Shown here in pieces: positions 25,329 to 33,548 of a stretch of DNA of 40,057 bases. The notes beneath the pieces were generated by a model. It saw nothing but the letters and a program-made list of their open reading frames with translations. It was not told the origin of the DNA and did not search any database. Position numbers and translations under genes: made by a program. This DNA is from Clostridiales bacterium (lineage in GTDB: Bacteria; Bacillota; Clostridia; Caldicoprobacterales; DTU083): NCBI GenBank assembly GCA_012837325.1, contig DURK01000068.1, forward strand, positions 1 through 40,057, in the 5' to 3' direction. Position 1 is the first letter of the stretch; every line of letters starts with the position of its first letter.

Positions 25329-26384
25329 ATGAGACGCAGCAAGCGCTTGTTATATGACGGATTCCGAATTGCCATGGCCTATATTGGCACGGTAGTTGGA
25401 GCGGGTTTTGCAACCGGACAGGAGATACTCCAATTCTTTACCCGGTATGGATTTCCCTCCTACTGGGCAATTCTGTGCTCTGTCATTTTGTTTATTGTAG
25501 TGGGAAGAAGCATTATGTTTTATGGAGGAAAGCTTGGAGCCAAATCCTATGGAAATGTAACCAACTACATATTTGGCAAAGCTGCTTCCTTTGTCAATCT
25601 TTATCTCGGGATTACCTTTGTATTCATATGCGGTGCCATGTTTGCCGGAGCGGGCGCTCTTTTTGAAGAACAATGGGGCATTCCCTATCTGATCGGTGCT
25701 TTTACAACAGCCTTGTTAACCCTTTTGATTACCCTTATCGGTATCAGAGGAATACTCGTCGTCAATTCCATAATCGTTCCCTGTTTGATTGTCTTTAATC
25801 TACTTGTTTTTATCCATACAGTTGATAAAGGATTTCAGCCTGTAGTAACAGCTCAACGGATTTCTCCGGGAGAAGTGTTTGCATTGCTTCGAACAGGTGC
25901 TGCCTATGCCTCATTTAATCTGGTTTTGTCCATTGGTGTACTTGCACCCATGGGTGGAGAAATCCGCGACAAAGCAGCCTTAACTCGGGGAAGCATTCTG
26001 GGAGGAGGCCTGCTGGGTTTGCTGCTGATGATAGGAAACTATGTTTTGCTTTGTTTTATTCCGGAGGTGTTTCACAGAGAAGTTCCCCAGATGATCGTGG
26101 TCAACCAAATGGGAGGCATTTTTACAGCAATCTATGGATTGGTTATATGGGCGGAAATTTTCACTACAGCTGTGGGAAATCTGTTCGCCATACACACTGT
26201 GGTAAGGGACAAATTCAGATCCGTATCCGCCCTTCCTGCTGTGGCTGCTTCCCTTATGGGGCTTATCCTTTGTCTGCTGGGCTTTTCCAATATTGTTTCA
26301 TGGTTTTATCCGATACTGGGTATGATAGGGTTTGGATTGTCTGCTGTCATTCTATTTCAAACATTTCGAGGGCTGTGTTTATAA
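25329..26384 (+). CDS. YkvI-family membrane protein, transporter-like
   Basis: The 351-residue protein is almost entirely hydrophobic, with about ten membrane segments. It starts FRIAMAYIGTVVGAGFATGQ followed by EILQFF, the hallmark opening of the YkvI family, related to amino-acid/sodium-coupled transporters of the LeuT fold. It lacks a signal peptide. The substrate is unknown. ATG 25329 follows CAGGGGG. There is no clear partner gene. Confidence 0.8.
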   Translation: MRRSKRLLYDGFRIAMAYIGTVVGAGFATGQEILQFFTRYGFPSYWAILCSVILFIVVGRSIMFYGGKLGAKSYGNVTNYIFGKAASFVNLYLGITFVFICGAMFAGAGALFEEQWGIPYLIGAFTTALLTLLITLIGIRGILVVNSIIVPCLIVFNLLVFIHTVDKGFQPVVTAQRISPGEVFALLRTGAAYASFNLVLSIGVLAPMGGEIRDKAALTRGSILGGGLLGLLLMIGNYVLLCFIPEVFHREVPQMIVVNQMGGIFTAIYGLVIWAEIFTTAVGNLFAIHTVVRDKFRSVSALPAVAASLMGLILCLLGFSNIVSWFYPILGMIGFGLSAVILFQTFRGLCL

Positions 26385-26453
26385 AAGGATAAATATCAGC
26401 CTGTTTCAATGTTCTTGGTAAGGTGTAATATGAGAAGCAAAGGAAGATTCAAT

Positions 26454-26960
26454 ATGGAAAGGAACGAGCAGCAAATGAAGGAAATCATTTTGGCCGGCGG
26501 TTGCTTTTGGGGCGTAGAAGAATACTTTTCCCGTATACAGGGAGTGACGGATACCAAAGTTGGATATGCAAACGGTCATGTGGAACACCCAACATACCGG
26601 CAGGTTTGCACAGGCAGTACCGGTCATGCCGAAGCCTGCCTGATAAGGTTCGATGAAGAGATCATCAGTCTGGAGGAGTTGCTGAAGCGTTATTGGCTAA
26701 TTGTTGAGCCTACCGTGAAGGATCGTCAGGGACCGGACATCGGCAGTCAGTATCGAACGGGCATTTATTATCTGAATGAAGCAGATTTACCGGTTATCCA
26801 AAAGTCCGTAGAAGAAGAACAGAAAAAACATGAGAAGTCCATCGTAACTGAGGTACAACCTTTGGATTGCTTTTATCCAGCCGAGGAGTACCACCAGAGG
26901 TATCTGAAAATGAACCCAGACGGATACTGTCATATCGACCTCAGTCAATTTGCTTGGTAA
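26454..26960 (+). CDS. msrA: Peptide-methionine (S)-S-oxide reductase
   Basis: MsrA repairs oxidised methionine residues. The 168-residue product has the catalytic motif [11 protein letters not shown] (Cys17), the family segments [17 protein letters not shown] and GHAEA, and the usual ending with [10 protein letters not shown] prefer ATG 26454, seven bases after AAGGAAG; ATG 26430, behind AAGGTG, is an alternative. No MsrB domain is fused. Confidence 0.95.
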   Translation: MERNEQQMKEIILAGGCFWGVEEYFSRIQGVTDTKVGYANGHVEHPTYRQVCTGSTGHAEACLIRFDEEIISLEELLKRYWLIVEPTVKDRQGPDIGSQYRTGIYYLNEADLPVIQKSVEEEQKKHEKSIVTEVQPLDCFYPAEEYHQRYLKMNPDGYCHIDLSQFAW

Positions 26961-26966
26961 ACAATC

Positions 26967-27005
26967 AGGCCTTCCAGCATAAAGACTCTTTGGAAGGCCT
27001 TTTCC
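26967..27005. terminator. Terminator between msrA and the DUF1189 gene
   Basis: AGGCCTTCCA (26967-26976) pairs perfectly with TGGAAGGCCT (26991-27000), followed by TTTCC. It serves msrA. Confidence 0.88.
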
Positions 27006-27034
27006 TGTATATGAAACTGCCTGCGTTGTAACCG

Positions 27035-27844
27035 CTACTCCAGCTTTGAGCCGGACTCCGTCTGCTCCATAGCTGGGAATGGTTCGATGCGTTCAGCGTG
27101 GGGCATATGATAAATGCCGAGGAAAACATAGGTAATGGCAGCACCCCAATAGATGATAAACATAAAACCGCGCAGAGGTCCACCCAGCAGAGAATTGGCC
27201 AGCTTGATCAGCATGGGGAGAGTAGAGGCATAGATGGCAACATTCCACTGGTTCAGGAAGGTCAGCCTTTGCCGGAATATGGAGGCTGCAATCATGGCTG
27301 TCAGGCTGAGCATCAGAATTCCGAAAAGCTTACCTGCAAAGGCGAACAAAAACCAGACAGCGCTTCCGATTACAATCAACAACTTCAAAGCGGGCAAGAA
27401 CCGGACAATCTGACTCTTGCTGATCTGCAGCGGTGCCAGCACGGAAAGGTCTGTAATTTCGGTTTTGCCCATTTGTACGATCACCAGTTTATCTTCGGTT
27501 ATCAGCATACCGTTGATGACACCACTGAAATCATCCATCGTGGTTTGACCGGTGGTATCAATCACCATTTGAAAACCTTCATCTTCGATACGAAAGGGCA
27601 TTTTTCCCGCGAAGGAGAACTTACCGTTGGACAGGCTGAAATCCGGTACATGATCCACTATTTCAGTCTGAAGAAAATCGATTGCACTGCTTAATTGTGC
27701 TCCGATATAGATGCTGCCTATCAAATAAACCAATAGAAACAACAAAAAGATATAAAGAAAGCTTCTGCCCCCCTTGGTGCGGGACAAAGAGTGATAGGAA
27801 CGGAAGTTCCATAGACTGTTGCCAAACTGTTCAATGAGATTCAT
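27035..27844 (-). CDS. DUF1189-family membrane protein
   Basis: The 269-residue product matches DUF1189: an N-terminal SLWNFRSYHSLSRTKGGRSF segment followed by a membrane helix near residues 30-50, then an extracytoplasmic stretch of about 100 residues with strands such as FSLSNGKFSFAGKMPF and MLITEDKLVIVQMG. Three to four C-terminal helices follow. Function is unknown. The start is ATG 27844 behind AGGGGGG; an in-frame TTG at 27850 overlaps the spacer. It has its own promoter and is the last of three minus-strand genes. Confidence 0.8.
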   Translation of the reverse strand: MNLIEQFGNSLWNFRSYHSLSRTKGGRSFLYIFLLFLLVYLIGSIYIGAQLSSAIDFLQTEIVDHVPDFSLSNGKFSFAGKMPFRIEDEGFQMVIDTTGQTTMDDFSGVINGMLITEDKLVIVQMGKTEITDLSVLAPLQISKSQIVRFLPALKLLIVIGSAVWFLFAFAGKLFGILMLSLTAMIAASIFRQRLTFLNQWNVAIYASTLPMLIKLANSLLGGPLRGFMFIIYWGAAITYVFLGIYHMPHAERIEPFPAMEQTESGSKLE

Positions 27845-27904
27845 GAACAACCCCCCTGTTTCATTTATTTATCTGCAATCAATTACCATTTGTTTCTATA
27901 ATTT

Positions 27905-27933
27905 AGTATATAGGGCTAAGTGGAAAATAACAA
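27905..27933 (-). promoter_or_regulatory. Promoter of the DUF1189 gene
   Basis: Minus-strand TTGTTA (27933-27928), 17 bases, TATACT (27910-27905). Confidence 0.65.
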
Positions 27934-29265
27934 TTACTTTTCCTCTCTAACCAAGGTTGACTGGATAAGAGAAGAGTAGTGCTTCTTAAGCATAGGAATT
28001 AAACAATCAGGCTGATTCCTTGATGGATGCTCCAACACCCATTCATAAGCCAGGTTTAGTGCTTCACCGACAATTTTTGGATCCTGCTGCCCAAGTCCGG
28101 CGTTAAGCACATCTTTGCCGTTGATGGACAATTGATAAAAAAAGACAGGGTCTTTTTGCCTTACAATATCACGAAATAATTCCAGTGCCTTTTCAGCTCT
28201 TCTGTTACCAGTCAAATCCTGCTTGATTTTGCTAATCTCTCTGTACCAGCTCAGGCAATGGTCAAAATCCTGCATACCCATTCCTCCGATCAGTTTTCGT
28301 ATGGAAAATGAAGTGATATCCATATGGGAGATTGCAAAATAGGCTTGTAACATTTTTGGTATGTGATTTATGGTCTTTCTGTCATATCTTAATTGGATCA
28401 TTATGTTTCTTATTCCATCCAGCCTGCCGGCATCTGCAAAATCTTCGGGATATAGCATAGAAAACAGGGTAGAGAGCCGATAAACCAGATTGGGAGTTAT
28501 ACGCTTAATCATTTGTGCGCTTTGCTTATTCAGAATCAGATGAGGCTTTAGTCCGTCTTTCGTCATCCTCTTTCTCACATACAAAAGGAAGGTGAGAGCT
28601 CCGGTTTCCTGTAACAGCAGCAGGCCTTTGTCTGGATGCGGCGCAAGCAGCAGGCTGTCCCATTCGGACCGCAGCCTCTCTGCAGAGACCTTTTGCAGCA
28701 GCGGACAACAAGCTTTCATCGCTTTTCTGGTCTCATTATGAATCTCAAAATTCAACTGAGCTGAAAAACGAATGCCTCTCATGATTCTCAGCGGATCCTC
28801 GGTAAAGCGCTCCACAGGGTTGCCCACTGCGCGTATCAAACGATTCTGCAGATCTTCTCTTCCCATAAAGGGATCAATTAGTCCAGAGGATTCGTAAGGG
28901 TTATAAGCCATGGCATTAATGGTAAAATCCCTCCGGGCAAGATCCTTATGGATATCGGAGACAAAGGCAACCTGATCCGGATGACGACTGTCAGAGTAAT
29001 CCGATTCTTTGCGAAAGGTGGTAATTTCAATTAGGACGTTGTCAATGTTAACTGTTACGGTACCAAAACGCTTACCCCCAAACCGGACAGACTCAGTGGA
29101 AAAAACTTCCTCAATTTGGTCAGGCAGAAGCGAGGATGCAATATCATAATCCGTTACTGATTTATTCAGCATCCAATCTCGGAGAGCCCCGCCTATCAAA
29201 TAGGCCTGCCCGTTTGCCTTCATTATTTTCCGTAATGCAATCTCAACAGCTTTGGGTAACCTCAT
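27934..29265 (-). CDS. cca: CCA tRNA nucleotidyltransferase
   Basis: The enzyme adds or repairs the CCA end of tRNA. The class II head is clear: YLIGGALRDWMLNKSVTDYD with the metal-binding DYD, then VRFGGKRFGTVTV, LARRDFTINAMAYNP and FTEDPLRIMRGIRFSAQL. I place the start at ATG 29265, eight bases after AAAGG, giving 443 residues and a normal distance to the GG motif. ATG 29313, just after the spoIID stop, would add 16 residues with a poorer ribosome site. It follows the SpoIID gene with a short gap and is probably co-transcribed. Confidence 0.92.
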   Translation of the reverse strand: MRLPKAVEIALRKIMKANGQAYLIGGALRDWMLNKSVTDYDIASSLLPDQIEEVFSTESVRFGGKRFGTVTVNIDNVLIEITTFRKESDYSDSRHPDQVAFVSDIHKDLARRDFTINAMAYNPYESSGLIDPFMGREDLQNRLIRAVGNPVERFTEDPLRIMRGIRFSAQLNFEIHNETRKAMKACCPLLQKVSAERLRSEWDSLLLAPHPDKGLLLLQETGALTFLLYVRKRMTKDGLKPHLILNKQSAQMIKRITPNLVYRLSTLFSMLYPEDFADAGRLDGIRNIMIQLRYDRKTINHIPKMLQAYFAISHMDITSFSIRKLIGGMGMQDFDHCLSWYREISKIKQDLTGNRRAEKALELFRDIVRQKDPVFFYQLSINGKDVLNAGLGQQDPKIVGEALNLAYEWVLEHPSRNQPDCLIPMLKKHYSSLIQSTLVREEK

Positions 29266-29321
29266 ATTTCCAGCCTTTAACCTCTTATTTTCGTTATCTC
29301 GGTTATCTGTCATAAGACAAA

Positions 29322-31508
29322 CTATCTTCCACGCCCGATTTGATGCAGACTGCTCAGCTCGCTGCCGGGGTAATAATGAAGAATAATATCCTGCCATGTT
29401 TTACCGAGCAGGGTTAATCCATAAGCCCCGTACTGGCTCATTCCTACTCCATGACCATAACCGCCCCCGTGAATCGAGATCTCCTTCACATTGCCCTCTG
29501 CATCACGACTGTAATCAATATAGGCAAAAGCGCTGGGCAGTATAGGAAAGTCCCTTCGTATTGATCCATCATGGCACAACAGCTCAATAGGACCTTCACT
29601 CAAGCGGTTTACAGGCTCCAAAGCCCGGCGGATATTATATTCCTTGGTAATTTTAAATATCCCATGGGTTGTGGAAATCTCCAATTCCATCATGTTTCCT
29701 CCTTCCCCTCTATGCAGCACTTCAATATTTAACAGCGTGCCGATATCAGGGGGGATTTCTTCGCTTTCATAGGATCCATCAGCTGTTTTGGTCAAAATGA
29801 ATACAGGCTGCTGCTCGTAAAGCACAGGCAGAGCATAAGACAGGATGGCTTCCATCTGCTGCCGGCTCATTTTCACTTCCCAACGGAAAAAGGGCGAAAA
29901 CTTATCATAACCGGACAAGGTGGTTTGATCCAGGAAAGCCCGGAAATTTTCTTCCCTGTCCAGATCAGGTACATTGCCCTCATATTGGGCCTTTGCTGTA
30001 AGATAGGGTATTTCTTCTGATGGAAATTCATTTTCAGCATTGCTCCATACCTCATGAAAGTTGGCTGTGTAACCACAGGATGTTGAAAAAAAACGTGTAT
30101 CCACAATGTGACCGGAGTATACCGGAACCATGCCGGCAGTTTCATTGACAGCATGGGTTGCCACATCCTGTTCACTGATATTGTTATAAACCTGACTGGC
30201 TACACTGTCATCCAGATGTGCACCATAAGCCCGATATCCGGGTGACTGCATAGCTCTGGCAGCATATGCTCTGGCAGCTACTGCCTGAACTTTCAAGGCT
30301 TCCAGTCCGAACTTGACCGGCATCTCACTTGGAACGACTGAATAGAGGTATTCCTCCAAATCAACCTCATTAACCAAGGTCAGAAAGCCATCCATCATGG
30401 CTGTTTCCAGATACCCTCGATAGGGTGTTCCCATCCTTGGAAGGGCTTGTTCTCTATAGATGGTTTTAACATAAAGCGGCTGGCCGGTCTTGCTGCGAAT
30501 ATGCCACCGAAACAAGGAAGCAGATAACAAATCACCGTTTTTCCAAACTTCGATTCCATGTTCGGAAGGTCGGAATTCCGCAGTTTGATTGCTTTCAAAA
30601 GGAATCTGAATGCCGCTTGGCAAGGAAAACACTTCAAAATCATACTGGCTGGTGATCTCCAGCTTGTTGTGGAGGCTGCTGGTGTAATCACTGTTTTTCA
30701 GCAACACCCGAATCGAATCATAGTTTTCAAAGGGATGGGTCAACACAGCCATTCTGCCGATCTGGTCGGCGGTTTGATAAAGCACTGCTTGTGTAACTCC
30801 GATGGGCAGGAAGAAGCAGCCTTTGAACTGTATGGAATGTCCATCTTCTACAAAGACAGGAAACTCTCCCTGAATATCAAAATAGCCCAGCTCTTTGTCT
30901 TCCAGGGTTGTATTGGAAAGTGATAAAATTTTGGTCAGCTTTACAGGCTGTAATGGCTGAAAGTCGATAAGAACGCCGTCCAAAGTGGTAAAGCTGATCG
31001 GCTGTCCAATATTGATATCGGCTGTCGATGGTGCAGATAGCTCCAGGCTGTCCTCACCTGTCTGGATGATGGAATGCATAAGACTTCCCTCGGATTTACT
31101 TGCTGAGGTCGGGATTCCATGGGTATGAAAGACCATTTCAGGAAGTCTGGATATTTTCCATTCTTGATTATATTTTATCATATCCAGATAAAACTGGACA
31201 TTACCTGTGTGGAAGGGAGCAGAAACCCATACTCTGCTCTCATTTTTTCCGCTTGATTCAACTCGCTCGATATCAAATTGGATGATTTCTTCCTGTATCA
31301 AATAGTCTGGAAAGGAGTGATTATTTAAATGGTTTAATAGATATTCATCGTAATTTCTTTGCGCGGATACAGCTTGAAAAAACTGATTTGCCAATCTCTT
31401 TTGAGGTGGATGAAATAAACGAATTAACAACGGAGCACCTGCCGCTGCTGTAACAAGTAAGGTCAGGAACGTAAATAAAATTTTTCTTTGCAGTGCTTTA
31501 TGTTTCAT
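29322..31508 (-). CDS. SpoIID/LytB-domain protein with long N-terminal region
   Basis: SpoIID proteins are lytic transglycosylases that remodel peptidoglycan during engulfment or, in LytB-like relatives, vegetative growth. The core is in the C-terminal half: PYRGYLETAMMDGFLTLVNE near residue 362, VVPSEMPVKFG with the catalytic-type Glu395, KVQAVAARAYAARA, and the closing GGGYGHGVGMSQYGAYGLTL. SpoIID itself is about 340 residues; this is 728. Roughly the first 280 residues comprise one membrane anchor (near 8-28) and a probable NTF2-like or otherwise unassigned extracytoplasmic region. ATG 31508 has GAGGTGA five bases upstream. It heads the cca-containing minus-strand group. Confidence 0.88.
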   Translation of the reverse strand: MKHKALQRKILFTFLTLLVTAAAGAPLLIRLFHPPQKRLANQFFQAVSAQRNYDEYLLNHLNNHSFPDYLIQEEIIQFDIERVESSGKNESRVWVSAPFHTGNVQFYLDMIKYNQEWKISRLPEMVFHTHGIPTSASKSEGSLMHSIIQTGEDSLELSAPSTADINIGQPISFTTLDGVLIDFQPLQPVKLTKILSLSNTTLEDKELGYFDIQGEFPVFVEDGHSIQFKGCFFLPIGVTQAVLYQTADQIGRMAVLTHPFENYDSIRVLLKNSDYTSSLHNKLEITSQYDFEVFSLPSGIQIPFESNQTAEFRPSEHGIEVWKNGDLLSASLFRWHIRSKTGQPLYVKTIYREQALPRMGTPYRGYLETAMMDGFLTLVNEVDLEEYLYSVVPSEMPVKFGLEALKVQAVAARAYAARAMQSPGYRAYGAHLDDSVASQVYNNISEQDVATHAVNETAGMVPVYSGHIVDTRFFSTSCGYTANFHEVWSNAENEFPSEEIPYLTAKAQYEGNVPDLDREENFRAFLDQTTLSGYDKFSPFFRWEVKMSRQQMEAILSYALPVLYEQQPVFILTKTADGSYESEEIPPDIGTLLNIEVLHRGEGGNMMELEISTTHGIFKITKEYNIRRALEPVNRLSEGPIELLCHDGSIRRDFPILPSAFAYIDYSRDAEGNVKEISIHGGGYGHGVGMSQYGAYGLTLLGKTWQDIILHYYPGSELSSLHQIGRGR

Positions 31509-31660
31509 GGATTCACCTCATCTATCATATCATTTATACCACATTGCAGGGTAAAATATAACCTGCTTTCCATCCTGATCACTTCGGAAAAAAATTAATC
31601 GTTTCATGTGGAGAAGCCAATGCAATCGTGCTACAATAATATTATACAAGGGGGGATAGC

Positions 31661-33394
31661 ATGCCATACAAAAGAGCAGCTAAATGGGTACTCGCATCAA
31701 TACTAATTCTGTTGAGCATTTTTTATAATCATACTCCTGCTTACGCGAAGCAGGAAGCATCCTATTCCATTTCGGAATATACCTCAGAGATCACTTTGAA
31801 TTCAGACGGCTCCGTCTATTTTGAAGATACGGCTACGTATCGTCTGCTAAGTGAATCGGTTGAATTCATTAAAGCCATTCCCATGGCATACAGCTCAAAG
31901 GCGGATGGAATAGAGGTTTTCAGATTGCAGAGTGCGGGGGATGCCGAAGCGAATCCGCAGCTGATACAGCTGCAACAGGCAGATCAGCCTGACAGTGCTG
32001 ACGGAGAAACCTATACCTACCAGCTCGCCAATGCAGAAGAGGACATTTATCATATTACCATACCCTTTAAGGGAAGGAAACGGGAGGAAGTCACTTTTGT
32101 TTATCGCTACAAGATGATGGATACCGTATTTTTGTATAACGATACGGCGGTTTTCTTTTGGCAATCCTTCATGCCCGATATGGAGATGAACGTAGAAAAT
32201 GTACAGATTCAAATTTCTCTGCCCGAAGCTGTTTCCCCTGAAAAATGGAGCGGATATGCCAGAGGTGCTGTCTATACACAAAAAGAAATACTTGAAGACG
32301 GCGTCTTTCGAATATCAGCTGACCGGGTTCGAAAGGGGGAATACCTGGAATCCATCCTGTTGCTTCCCAATTCCCTCTTTCCCGATGGAAGAAAGATTAT
32401 AGACAATTATGCAGAACAGGATATTGCGTCTGATATGGCTTCATGGGAGGATCAAGCCTCTCGTACCAGGAGAGAAGAGGAACTGAGGTTTTATGGCGGC
32501 TGGGCAACGGGGTTACTGGCGGTTTTGCTGTGCATTGGAACCGTATTGCTGCTTTATTTAAAAACCCGAACTGATCAGAATGACCTGGATCAGCAGGAAA
32601 ACAGGAATGGCATTCCGGATGCCGCTATTTCGCCAGCTGAGCTGGGTGTGCTGATAAAGGGAGGAAAGGCAGGAGCTCGGGAACTCTTTGCTACGGTTTT
32701 ATCACTGATTCGGTTTCGGTTTCTGGAATTGCAGCACAGGGAAGAGGGGGAAGGCTTTTTCATCTTACGGGAAGATATTCCCAGAGACAGACTGAAGCCC
32801 CATGAAGAATATGTATTGAATTGGGTTGCTTCTGATTTAAGCCATGGGCAGGAAGTTCCTTTGACTGATGTAAACCAGGTTCTAACTACTTATGGCAGAA
32901 GTCACAAGAATAAGATATCAACCTGGGAAAGCCTTGTATATCAAAGAACAAGAAGAATGGATTTTCATGAGAACATTTCTAAATTGAAAATATGGGCAAT
33001 GGGAACCGTGCTCGTCAGTCTGCTCGCAGCCATACTGGCCTGGGTTATTATGGATAACCAGTGGGCTGGTTTACTGGCAGGCTTATTTGCCTTGGCGCTT
33101 GCTGTCTATGTGATCCCGCTGAAAAAAACCAGCAGGAGTGGAAGGACTTTTCAGGCAAACTGGTTAAAATATAGAGACGAACTGTTGACAAAGCTGAGCG
33201 ATGAGCAGAATAAGCTTCCTTTGAATAAATGGGAAGAGGAGCTTATTTATGCTGTGCCACTCGGAACAGCTGAGGAAATTCTGAATGAACTGCCTCAAAT
33301 GTATAATGAGAGTGAATTTGAAGATGGTAACCTCACCATATTATACAAGGACAATGTCCCATGGTTGTCTCATATGTTAGAAAGTACGAAGTAA
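31661..33394 (+). CDS. DUF2207-family exported membrane protein
   Basis: The 577-residue protein has a cleavable-type signal (residues 1-29, ending AYA), an outer beta-rich domain with the DUF2207 look (YSISEYTSEITLNSDGSVYF near the start), and a membrane helix near 281-300. A cytoplasmic stretch with winged-helix-like pieces (ISPAELGVLIKGGKAGAREL) and two further helices near 430-470 follow. The function is unknown. ATG 31661 follows GGGGGGA. It lies divergently from the SpoIID gene, sharing a 150-base control region. Confidence 0.82.
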   Translation: MPYKRAAKWVLASILILLSIFYNHTPAYAKQEASYSISEYTSEITLNSDGSVYFEDTATYRLLSESVEFIKAIPMAYSSKADGIEVFRLQSAGDAEANPQLIQLQQADQPDSADGETYTYQLANAEEDIYHITIPFKGRKREEVTFVYRYKMMDTVFLYNDTAVFFWQSFMPDMEMNVENVQIQISLPEAVSPEKWSGYARGAVYTQKEILEDGVFRISADRVRKGEYLESILLLPNSLFPDGRKIIDNYAEQDIASDMASWEDQASRTRREEELRFYGGWATGLLAVLLCIGTVLLLYLKTRTDQNDLDQQENRNGIPDAAISPAELGVLIKGGKAGARELFATVLSLIRFRFLELQHREEGEGFFILREDIPRDRLKPHEEYVLNWVASDLSHGQEVPLTDVNQVLTTYGRSHKNKISTWESLVYQRTRRMDFHENISKLKIWAMGTVLVSLLAAILAWVIMDNQWAGLLAGLFALALAVYVIPLKKTSRSGRTFQANWLKYRDELLTKLSDEQNKLPLNKWEEELIYAVPLGTAEEILNELPQMYNESEFEDGNLTILYKDNVPWLSHMLESTK

Positions 33395-33415
33395 ACTAAA
33401 AGTCAGATATCTTCA

Positions 33416-33444
33416 TTTACATCATGGGAATTTCAATATATAAT
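33416..33444 (+). promoter_or_regulatory. Promoter of secDF
   Basis: TTTACA (33416-33421), 17 bases, TATAAT (33439-33444), about 105 bases before the secDF start codon. Confidence 0.8.
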
Positions 33445-33452
33445 AGAAAAAG

Positions 33453-33521
33453 TCGTACAAACTGTATGGATTGATTGGAGGTGAGCTCCTCCTGTACGAA
33501 TTTGTTTAATCACGAATTTGT
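33453..33521 (+). promoter_or_regulatory. Structured leader of secDF
   Basis: The transcript leader contains the pair TCGTACA (33453-33459) and TGTACGA (33493-33499). These enclose the palindrome GGAGGTGAGCTCCTCC (33477-33492). ACGAATTTGT is repeated at 33496-33505 and 33512-33521. No known riboswitch was recognised. Confidence 0.5.
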
Positions 33522-33548
33522 ATCAGGTATGAAAGGAGCTGTTAACAG

